This document shows positions 6,797 to 12,425 of a DNA stretch of 20,991 nucleotides, piece after piece. This DNA is from Actinomycetes bacterium. Its GTDB lineage: Bacteria > Actinomycetota > Actinomycetes > Mycobacteriales > Micromonosporaceae. The stretch is from the NCBI GenBank assembly GCA_021793335.1, contig JAJYSW010000024.1:1-20991 (forward strand), read 5' to 3'. Below the pieces are notes generated by a model. The model saw only the letters and a program-made list of their open reading frames with translations. It did no database searches and was not told the DNA's origin. The translations under genes were made by a program, and so were the position numbers. Each line of letters starts with the position of its first letter. Position 1 is the first letter of the stretch.

Positions 6797-6924
6797 TGGT
6801 CGGGTCAAGGTGCGGGCCGTCGATTGTCGACCGGCTGACCCAGTGCACGGCGGAAGCTCTCCACTGGTGCCCGAGCATCGGCGATGGCGCCGATGCCATG
6901 AGAGTGGTCGTGTGCTCGCGGTGA
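6796..6924 (+). CDS. Candidate 42-codon small ORF with four cysteines (weak)
   Basis: From GTG 6796 to TGA 6922-6924 the frame has coding-like composition: 35 of 42 codons end in G or C, with the third position richest and the second poorest in G+C, as in the real genes around it. The peptide contains the segment IVDRLTQCTAEALHWC and has cysteines at 6, 17, 25 and 40. The GTG lies right at the end of the CRP-like palindrome, about where a transcript from the TTGACA promoter would start, so it would be leaderless. There is no recognised family and no conservation evidence. It may equally be the untranslated leader of whiB1. Confidence 0.22.
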   Translation: MVGSRCGPSIVDRLTQCTAEALHWCPSIGDGADAMRVVVCSR

Positions 6925-7123
6925 CAACGGTTCCCTTCATCGGGTTCCCGGCACTCACCGCAATGGGTCGGTGAATCGCGCAGAGGGTGCAGCCGTCCTC
7001 AATGCATTGCATTGCCGGACGGGATTGCGCGAATCGGCGATCGGACCGCATTTCACTCGTACTGCGAGCTAGTCATAACACCGTGTAAGTGAACGCCTTA
7101 TTAGTTCAGCAAGGAGAAGTTTG

Positions 7124-7387
7124 ATGGATTGGCGCCACGAGGCCATTTGCCGCGATGAAGACCCCGAACTGTTCTTCCCGATCGGGGACACCGGCCCGGC
7201 TTTGACGCAGATCGAGCAGGCCAAGAACGTCTGCCGGCGCTGCCCTGTGACCGAGGAGTGCCTGCGGTGGGCCCTCGAAACCGGCCAGGACGCCGGCGTA
7301 TGGGGCGGGCTCAGTGAGCTGGAGCGCCGCGAGTTCAAGCGCCGCTCGGGGGCCCTGCGTCCGCTGGTCACCCAGGGCGCCGGCTGA
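7124..7387 (+). CDS. whiB1: WhiB1/WblE iron-sulfur transcriptional regulator
   Basis: This 87-aa WhiB-family protein keeps the four cluster cysteines at the same positions as M. tuberculosis WhiB1: C9, C37, C40 and C46 (AICRDEDPELFF, then VCRRCPVTEECL). The turn GVWGG is at 58-62, followed by the basic segment ERREFKRR. WhiB1 binds a [4Fe-4S] cluster that reacts with nitric oxide and partners the primary sigma factor, and it is essential in mycobacteria. ATG 7124 is chosen over the in-frame TTG 7121 because AAGGAG (7111-7116) is seven bases upstream of it. The gene follows a long leader with a CRP-like site and ends before a strong hairpin terminator (7437-7474). Orthology to WhiB1 is strongly supported by the near-identical N-terminus. 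Confidence 0.95.
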   Translation: MDWRHEAICRDEDPELFFPIGDTGPALTQIEQAKNVCRRCPVTEECLRWALETGQDAGVWGGLSELERREFKRRSGALRPLVTQGAG

Positions 7388-7436
7388 TACCGAGCCGCCC
7401 CTTTGAGAAGCCATTCCTCGAATTGAACACGGCAAG

Positions 7437-7474
7437 AGCTTGACGGGCCCGGCGTCTCGCCGGGCCTTCAAGCT
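7437..7474. terminator. Strong bidirectional terminator between whiB1 and the anti-sigma gene
   Basis: A two-part stem is visible. The outer arms are AGCTTGA (7437-7443) and TCAAGCT (7468-7474). The inner arms are GGCCCGGCG (7446-7454) and CGCCGGGCC (7458-7466) around a three-base loop. It separates convergent genes and can serve both strands. Confidence 0.8.
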
Positions 7475-7562
7475 GTCCTGAGACGGTGCGGACACGAGGC
7501 GACCGGCGTGAGGGTCGCAGCGGGACGCCCGCCCGGCGTGGGGCCGCGCCGTCCCGGCCCGC

Positions 7563-8015
7563 TCAGTGGACGCGGTGGGCATCGGTCTCGGCGTCGGCCT
7601 CGGAGGCGGGGCGCTGTTGGCGGATGCGGATCATCGGCCGCATGCCGTCTGATTCCGAGGAAGCCTCATCGGTCAGCGCCCTGAGCACCTGCCAATGATA
7701 GGTGCCCTGGTCCGGCAGGGGCTCCCCCTTCGTGCGGCTGAGCACGATCTGTAGGAACTCGGTGCTGACCTCCAGGCGGCAGTGCATCGAGTCGTCGCCG
7801 TCGTACCGGCGGCGAGACGCCTGCGGACGCCCCGGTTCGGGCATCAGCAAAGTCACGGCGGCGTTGACCGCGGCCCGAAGATCCTCGATCGCGTCGAGCG
7901 AGAAGCCGAGACGGGTCGCCACCGCCGCCGTGGCGGTGGGCAGCACCGAGAGATAATCGCCCGCCGTCGGGACATCGAGCAGCAGCACGTCTTCGCGTTC
8001 TTCGCTCACCGGCAT
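7563..8015 (-). CDS. UsfX/RsbW-like anti-sigma factor (GHKL ATPase fold), degenerate N-box
   Basis: The 150-aa protein resembles mycobacterial UsfX, which binds and inhibits SigF. LLLDVPTAGDYLSVLPTATAAVATRLGF matches the N-terminal strand and helix, AIEDLRAAVNAAVTLL is the helix that carries the N-box, and GTYHWQVLRALTDEA matches the C-terminal UsfX pattern SFSWHVLTALAD. In SpoIIAB/RsbW this helix carries a catalytic Glu and an Mg-binding Asn; here the aligned residues are Ala and Leu, so kinase activity is doubtful. ATG 8015 is supported by AGGGAG seven bases upstream. No sigma factor gene follows: downstream is the terminator shared with whiB1. A STAS protein that could be its antagonist is encoded at 18038-18397. 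Function as a sigma regulator is inferred from the family. Confidence 0.75.
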   Translation of the reverse strand: MPVSEEREDVLLLDVPTAGDYLSVLPTATAAVATRLGFSLDAIEDLRAAVNAAVTLLMPEPGRPQASRRRYDGDDSMHCRLEVSTEFLQIVLSRTKGEPLPDQGTYHWQVLRALTDEASSESDGMRPMIRIRQQRPASEADAETDAHRVH

Positions 8016-8072
8016 CGCCGCTCCCTGTGACGTTGTGCAGACCGCGTGGTCTCCCTCCAGGTGCAAAGAATA

Positions 8073-8087
8073 GTGGGAGGCTCCCAC
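8073..8087 (-). promoter_or_regulatory. Palindrome next to a -10-like box upstream of the anti-sigma gene
   Basis: GTGGGAG (8073-8079), one base, and CTCCCAC (8081-8087) form a perfect inverted repeat. On the - strand it is followed directly by TATTCT (8072-8067), a TANNNT -10 match, placing the palindrome where a repressor would block polymerase. It resembles TGGGAG..CTCCCA operators of LacI-family proteins but is one base shorter than the CebR site. The start codon is about 50 bp downstream. Confidence 0.4.
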
Positions 8088-8171
8088 CAACGGGGACCAC
8101 CCCGTCCGATTGCCCCCGTATCTCACCCCCGGCCCGCGCACGGGCCGGGCGAACCGAGTCGGCCTCGTACG

Positions 8172-8221
8172 GCGAAGCGCCCGCCCCACCTGGTGTCGTC
8201 CAGGCCGGGCGGGCGCTTCGC
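8172..8221 (-). terminator. Terminator hairpin downstream of sodN
   Basis: A perfect 15-bp stem is formed by 8172-8186 and 8207-8221 (GCGAAGCGCCCGCCC and its complement). Its 20-base loop can itself pair as CCTGG/CCAGG. It lies 57 bp beyond the sodN stop. No T-run follows, but stem strength makes termination of - strand transcripts likely. Confidence 0.75.
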
Positions 8222-8277
8222 GCCGCATCGGTTCGGCCGGTCCTGCGCCGTCGCGGGCGAGGGACCGGCCTCCTGCG

Positions 8278-8685
8278 CTACTTCTTGGTCTCCCAGAAGA
8301 TCTCGGCGATCTGGTCGATCTTCGCCAGCAGCTCATCGGCCAGCTTCGGATCGGTGCTCGCCTTGGAACCGGTGCCGCCCGCGAGCTTCGTCGCCTCATT
8401 GACCAGCACGTGCAGCTGCGGGTACTTCTCGAAGTGCGGCGGCTTGAAGTAGTCCGTCCACAGCACCCAGAGGTGTTCCTTCACCAACTGGGCGCGCTGC
8501 TCTTTGATGATGAGCGCGCGAGTGCGGAACTCGGGATCTTCGTTGGCCTGGTACTTCTCGCAGATCGCCTTGACCGACTCCGCTTCGATGCGAGCCTGCG
8601 CCGGGTCGTAGACCCCGCACGGCAGGTCGCAGTGAGCCGAAGCCGAGATCTGCGGCAGCATCCGCTTGAACAGAGGCTTGAACAT
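8278..8685 (-). CDS. sodN: Nickel-containing superoxide dismutase precursor
   Basis: The enzyme disproportionates superoxide to O2 and H2O2 in the cytoplasm. The 135-aa precursor has a 17-residue leader (MFKPLFKRMLPQISASA) followed by the nickel hook HCDLPCGVYDP; after cleavage the His becomes residue 1, with Cys2 and Cys6 as nickel ligands and Tyr9 conserved. The remainder (IKEQRAQLVKEHLWVLWTDYFKPPHFEKYP ends a conserved helix region; C-terminus IFWETKK) matches Streptomyces SodN closely. The leader is slightly longer than the 14 residues in S. coelicolor. The start ATG 8685 has GGAGG five bases upstream. The maturation peptidase gene sodX, often adjacent, is not next to it: upstream is a divergent oxidoreductase and downstream a terminator, then the anti-sigma gene. 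A SigF-like promoter is seen at 8758-8782. Confidence 0.96.
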   Translation of the reverse strand: MFKPLFKRMLPQISASAHCDLPCGVYDPAQARIEAESVKAICEKYQANEDPEFRTRALIIKEQRAQLVKEHLWVLWTDYFKPPHFEKYPQLHVLVNEATKLAGGTGSKASTDPKLADELLAKIDQIAEIFWETKK

Positions 8686-8757
8686 GGCCCCTCCAGCTTC
8701 TTTCCAGTGGGTGTGATTCCAATGCCGACCCTACCTCTCGCAGGGCCTGTCCGATGG

Positions 8758-8782
8758 ATACCCCTACAGTTGGAGACACAAC
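8758..8782 (-). promoter_or_regulatory. SigF/SigB-like promoter upstream of sodN
   Basis: Reading the - strand, GTTG (8782-8779), 15 bases, and GGGTAT (8763-8758) fit the actinobacterial SigF-type pattern GTTT-N15/16-GGGTAT, with a perfect -10 and one mismatch in the -35. The start point would leave an untranslated leader of about 65 bases before sodN. Recognition by a stress sigma factor is inferred; no sigma gene is in the window. Confidence 0.4.
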
Positions 8783-8876
8783 ACAAGCAGCACGAATTAC
8801 CATGATGGACAGCGTGTTCACCGGCTCGGGCCGCGCCCGGGCCGACCGGTCTCGCCACGACGGAGGTCACTCGCCG

Positions 8877-9839
8877 ATGCTCGCCGCCTACGCCCGCACC
8901 GTGAACCGGGACGATCCATTCTCAGCGCTCGCCGTTGAGGAGACGACGCCTCCGGACGTCCCCGACGATTGGGCGCGAATCGATCTCACCGCGGCCTCGG
9001 TCAACCACCACGACCTGTGGTCCCTCTCGGGCGTCGGTCTCAGCGCCGAGCAGTGCCCGATGATCCTCGGTACCGACGCCGTCGGCATGACCGCCGAGGG
9101 CGAGGAGGTCGTCGTCTATCCCGTCATCGCGGACGCCGCCCTCGATGACGAGACCCTCGACCCCAAGCGCACGCTCCTTTCCGAGCACTACCCCGGCACG
9201 CTCGCCCGGACCGTCGCCGTCCCGGCCCGCAACCTCCTGCCCAAGCCGAAAGACTGGAGCTCGGCCGAGGCCGCCTGCCTACCCACGGCCTACCTGACCG
9301 CCTGGCGCATGCTCACGACCCGAGGCCGCCTCTCCGAGGACGGCGCCGTCCTCGTCCAAGGCACCGGAGGCGGGGTCGCCAGCGCCGCGATCGTCCTGGC
9401 GAAGGCCATGGGCGCCCGCGTCTACGCCACCGGACGGGAGGGCGAGCGCCGAGAGCGGGCCGCCGCGATCGGGGCCGAGGCCGTCGAACCCGGCGCGCGG
9501 CTGCCCGAACGCGTCGACGTCGTCGTCGACTCGGTGGGCGAGCCCGTGATGGAGCACTCGATCAAGTCGCTCAAGCCCGGTGGCCGCCTGGTCAACTGCG
9601 GCGTCACCGGCGGCCACGCGCCGCGCATCGATCTGCGCCACGTGTTCTTCAAGCAGCTCGAAATCGTCGGTTCGACCATGGGCACCAGGGACGAGCTGGT
9701 CGAGCTCATCGCGTTCTGCGAGGAGCGCGGTGTGCGGCCCGTCGTCGACTCGGTCCACGAGCTGGCCGAGGCCGAGGCGGCGCTGCGTCGCCTGGCCTCC
9801 GGCGAGGCGTTCGGCAAGGTCGTGGTCACCGCCTCGTAA
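8877..9839 (+). CDS. Quinone oxidoreductase-like zinc-independent MDR-family dehydrogenase
   Basis: The 320-aa protein belongs to the medium-chain dehydrogenase/reductase superfamily, quinone oxidoreductase-like branch, which uses NADPH to reduce quinones or related carbonyls. The N-terminal catalytic domain has SVNHHDLWSLSG (41-52) and PMILGTDAVG (61-70). The Rossmann fold carries VLVQGTGGGVASAAIVLAKA (158-177). The C-terminal part has VVDSVGEPVMEHSIKSLKPGGRLVNCG and ends with GEAFGKVVV. The cysteine cluster for structural zinc is absent. ATG 8877 is chosen because GGAGG (8862-8866) lies ten bases upstream; the frame extends further left without a ribosome site. It is divergent from sodN with about 190 bp between, so shared oxidative-stress control is possible. 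The substrate is unknown. Confidence 0.87.
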   Translation: MLAAYARTVNRDDPFSALAVEETTPPDVPDDWARIDLTAASVNHHDLWSLSGVGLSAEQCPMILGTDAVGMTAEGEEVVVYPVIADAALDDETLDPKRTLLSEHYPGTLARTVAVPARNLLPKPKDWSSAEAACLPTAYLTAWRMLTTRGRLSEDGAVLVQGTGGGVASAAIVLAKAMGARVYATGREGERRERAAAIGAEAVEPGARLPERVDVVVDSVGEPVMEHSIKSLKPGGRLVNCGVTGGHAPRIDLRHVFFKQLEIVGSTMGTRDELVELIAFCEERGVRPVVDSVHELAEAEAALRRLASGEAFGKVVVTAS

Positions 9840-9863
9840 GGGCGGCGATGTGACGGTTCGTCA

Positions 9864-9890
9864 CCGGCGTCCCCGTCTCGGGGATGCCGG
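9864..9890 (+). terminator. Terminator hairpin after the oxidoreductase gene
   Basis: CCGGCGTCCCC (9864-9874) pairs with GGGGATGCCGG (9880-9890) over 11 bp including one G-T pair, around GTCTC. It begins 24 bp after the stop. A second small inverted repeat, GTGACG-GTT-CGTCAC, lies immediately before it (9850-9864). No T-run is present. Confidence 0.65.
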
Positions 9891-10005
9891 CCCGTACTTT
9901 GTCGGCGATTCTCCCGCCGACCGGACCGCCGCCCCTCACCCTGGATATGAGTCGAGTTCGCGACCCTGTGTCGCGGCCCGAGACGTCCGATGAAGGAGGT
10001 CGATC

Positions 10006-10500
10006 ATGTCGGTTGTCGGACGGCGTAGGGACGAAGTGCCTTCCGGTGCCTCGGGCGCGTGGACGGCCGTGAGACGGGCCGCCGCCGGGCTCGTGATCAC
10101 GGTGGCCGTGACGGCGCTCATCGCAGTGATGCTCGGGCGAAGCGAGGCGGCCGCCTCCGAGCCTTCCGGAACGGGCGCCGTGCTCCACGGGACGGACCCG
10201 ATCGAGGTCCGGGCGGCGCTGTTGTCGAACGAGGTCGCCCGCGAGCAGATGATGCCGTGCCGCTACGAGGTGAAGGCGACCTTCGGCGTCTCGGTCTTCA
10301 CCGACGCGCGCACGAGCGCCAAGCGCCTGAAGCGGATCTACAACGGCAGCGAACTCTTCGGATCGTGCTTCGCCGCCGATGGCGAGGAGACGATCGGATG
10401 CGCGGGCCTGTCGTGGGAGCACGAGTGGATCAGGGTCCGCTCGGGGACCATGATCGGTTGGAGCCCCGCCTCATGCTTCGAGCAGCTCGGGCAGCTCTGA
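10006..10500 (+). CDS. Small secreted or membrane-anchored SH3-like domain protein
   Basis: The 164-aa product has a basic N-terminus, a hydrophobic stretch at about 25-43 (AAAGLVITVAVTALIAVML) and a small-residue SEAAAS segment just after it, so it is exported and either cleaved or anchored by one helix. The C-terminal part (about 85-160) has bacterial SH3-like features: VSVFTDARTSAKRLKRIYNG, then WIRVRSGTMIGWSP. Four cysteines (85, 121, 132, 157) lie in this part and could form two disulfides. SH3b domains often bind peptidoglycan or envelope partners, but the ligand here is unknown. ATG 10006 has an excellent AAGGAGG six bases upstream. The gene stands alone and meets the ABC operon at a strong shared terminator. 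Confidence 0.8.
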   Translation: MSVVGRRRDEVPSGASGAWTAVRRAAAGLVITVAVTALIAVMLGRSEAAASEPSGTGAVLHGTDPIEVRAALLSNEVAREQMMPCRYEVKATFGVSVFTDARTSAKRLKRIYNGSELFGSCFAADGEETIGCAGLSWEHEWIRVRSGTMIGWSPASCFEQLGQL

Positions 10501-10512
10501 TCCGGCGGTGAG

Positions 10513-10547
10513 CGAGGGGGCGGGGCCGCGTGGGCCCCGCCCCCTCG
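10513..10547. terminator. Strong bidirectional terminator
   Basis: A perfect 15-bp GC stem (10513-10527 with 10533-10547; CGAGGGGGCGGGGCC and its complement) encloses a five-base loop. It lies between the converging SH3-like gene and the ABC permease operon, 13 bp from one stop and 15 bp from the other. Confidence 0.85.
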
Positions 10548-10561
10548 TCATGGCCTGCGGA

Positions 10562-11452
10562 TCACTTCAGGCCGACGCCGGCGACGCCCTTGACGATCTG
10601 CTTCTGGAAGATCAGGAACACGATCAGCAGCGGCAGCGCGCCGAGAACGGCCGCGGCCATGTTCTGGGCGTAGAACAGGCCGTAGCCGCCGGCGACGACG
10701 CCGAGGCCGACCGGCAGGGTCATCATCGACGGGTCGGTGGCGATGAGCAGCGGCCACAGGAAGTTGTTCCAGGAACCGATGAACGTGAAGATGCCGACCG
10801 CCGCCATGATCGGGCCCGACAGCGGCACGATGACGCTCCACAGGACCCGCAGGTGGCCTGCGCCGTCGAGCTTCGCGGCCTCCTCGTAGTCGCGGGGCAC
10901 CGCGTCGAAGAAGCGTTTGAGGATGAACACCATGACCGGGGCGACCACCTGCGGGAGCGCCAGGCCCCAATAGGTGTCGGCCAGGTTCATCGCGGTGACG
11001 ATGTCGAACAGCGGGATGATCAGCGCCTGCGGCGGCACCATGAGCCCGGCGATGATGGCGGCGAAGACGACCTTCTTGCCCGGGAAGTCGAACCGGGAGA
11101 ACCCGTAGGCCGCCAGGACGCAGAGCACCAGCGTGAGCACGGTGACGATCGTGGAGACGATCGTGGAGTTGATCATCCAGTTCAGGTGGTCGCCACGCTC
11201 GAACAGGACCCGGTACCCCTCCAGGGACCAGTTCTCGGGAATCCAGTGGATGTCCTGGCCGAGGCTGGCCTCGGTCTCGGTCTTCAGCGAGGTGGACAGG
11301 GCCCACAGCAGCGGCACGAGCCACAGCAGCGCCAGGGCGAAGGCCGAGACGTACACCAAGGCGGTGCCCGCGGACACCTTCTTTCGCCTGCGTTCGACCA
11401 CGCGCCGCTCGTCCGGCGCTGTGCTGCGCGGCTTCTGTTGAAGGGCGGTCAT
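10562..11452 (-). CDS. Carbohydrate ABC transporter permease, MalG type
   Basis: The 296-aa protein is the second transmembrane subunit of a CUT1-type sugar importer. After a basic cytoplasmic N-terminus (RRVVERRRKKV) it has six predicted helices. The EAA loop that docks the ATPase is visible as EEAAKLDGAGHLRVLWSVIVP. It ends in KQIVKGVAGVGLK, a normal MalG-type C-terminus. ATG 11452 is well supported by AAGGAGG six bases upstream and lies only 2 bp beyond the stop of the first permease. It pairs with that permease and the lipoprotein to import an unidentified sugar. The operon has no ATPase gene; many actinobacteria share one ATPase (MsiK/MalK) among several importers. Confidence 0.93.
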   Translation of the reverse strand: MTALQQKPRSTAPDERRVVERRRKKVSAGTALVYVSAFALALLWLVPLLWALSTSLKTETEASLGQDIHWIPENWSLEGYRVLFERGDHLNWMINSTIVSTIVTVLTLVLCVLAAYGFSRFDFPGKKVVFAAIIAGLMVPPQALIIPLFDIVTAMNLADTYWGLALPQVVAPVMVFILKRFFDAVPRDYEEAAKLDGAGHLRVLWSVIVPLSGPIMAAVGIFTFIGSWNNFLWPLLIATDPSMMTLPVGLGVVAGGYGLFYAQNMAAAVLGALPLLIVFLIFQKQIVKGVAGVGLK

Positions 11453-11454
11453 TG

Positions 11455-12402
11455 TCAGTCCTCCTTCCGGGAGAACAGCCGGAACTGGACGATGGAGACG
11501 ATCAAGATGAGGACGAACAGCACGTACGACAGCGCCGAGGCGTAGCCGATGCGGTAGCCCTCGAAGCCGGCGATGTAGATGTAGTGGATGGCGACCTCGG
11601 TGGTGCGGTTCGGGCCGCCGCCGGTCATCAGGTACATCTGGTCGAAGATCCGCAGCGAGGCGATGAGCTGGAGCACGATCACCAGTGCGGTGGTGCGTTT
11701 GAGCAGTGGCAGCGTGATGCGCCACAGTTGCTGCCACGAGTTCGCGCCGTCGATGGCCGAGGCCTCGTAGACGTCCTTGGGGATCGTCTGGAGCGCGGCC
11801 AGGAACAGCAGGAAGTTGAACCCGATCGTCCACCAGACGGTGGTGATGACGACCGACCACATGGCGCGGCCTTCGTCCTGGAGCCACAGCGTCGGCGTCT
11901 CGGCGCTTTGGACACCGAGCATCTGGAGGTAGTGGTTGATCAGGCCGCCGTCGGGCTGGTACATCCAGATCCAGATCATGGTGACCACGGAGACCGGGAT
12001 GACGAACGGCGCGAAGAACGCCATCCGGAGGAACCAGCCCATCTTGCGGGCGCGGTTGACCAGGAGCGCGAAGACGATCGCGAGGATCACCAGCGGCGGC
12101 GTGCTGTAGAGGGTGAACACCGCGGTGTTCCACAGCGCGTCCCAGGCGCGTTCGTCACCGAAGGTCTCGGCCCAGTTCTCCCAGCCGACCCAGGAGACGG
12201 GGCGGCCCGTGAGGCTCTTATCGGTGAAGGAGTAGTACAGGCCGAGGACGGTCGGCCAGACGAGGAAGAGCGCGTACACCGCCGTGAAGGGCAGGACGAA
12301 CCACAGCCCGGTCCACGACCGTCGTTTCGGTGAGGGCGGCGTGCTCATGCGCGGCGGCGGCCCTTCCGTCGCCTCTTGGGGCGTTGTCGTGTCGGTAGTC
12401 AT
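11455..12402 (-). CDS. Carbohydrate ABC transporter permease, MalF type
   Basis: The 315-aa protein is the first transmembrane subunit of the CUT1 importer. A Thr/Pro-rich cytoplasmic N-terminus of about 35 residues precedes six predicted helices, the first at WTGLWFVLPFTAVYALFLVW. The EAA loop reads YEASAIDGANSWQQLWRITLP. MYLMTGGGPNRTTEVAIHYIY is the conserved segment near the C-terminal helices. ATG 12402 was chosen because AGGA lies about nine bases upstream; an ATG nine codons earlier would overlap the lipoprotein gene's stop. It is 23 bp downstream of the binding-protein gene and 2 bp upstream of the second permease, so all three are one operon. Confidence 0.92.
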   Translation of the reverse strand: MTTDTTTPQEATEGPPPRMSTPPSPKRRSWTGLWFVLPFTAVYALFLVWPTVLGLYYSFTDKSLTGRPVSWVGWENWAETFGDERAWDALWNTAVFTLYSTPPLVILAIVFALLVNRARKMGWFLRMAFFAPFVIPVSVVTMIWIWMYQPDGGLINHYLQMLGVQSAETPTLWLQDEGRAMWSVVITTVWWTIGFNFLLFLAALQTIPKDVYEASAIDGANSWQQLWRITLPLLKRTTALVIVLQLIASLRIFDQMYLMTGGGPNRTTEVAIHYIYIAGFEGYRIGYASALSYVLFVLILIVSIVQFRLFSRKED

Positions 12403-12425
12403 GACGTGAAGTCCTATGAATCGTT

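Noticed and set aside
6725..7051. - strand frame opposite the whiB1 leader
   Set aside because: It has no domain, no ribosome site and Arg/Ser-rich composition, and it covers the promoter palindrome.
7563..8399. Longer start (8399) for the anti-sigma gene
   Set aside because: The extension crosses the sodN terminator hairpin and one end of sodN itself and is Arg/Pro-rich. ATG 8015 has a good ribosome site and the expected family N-terminus.
8741..8760. AGGGCCTGTCCGATGGAT-like string, with AGGGCCTGT also near 1010-1018 and its complement near 1223
   Set aside because: It recalls insertion-sequence ends, but there is no transposase, no paired inverted end and no target duplication. A 9-mer repeat in GC-rich DNA is not enough.
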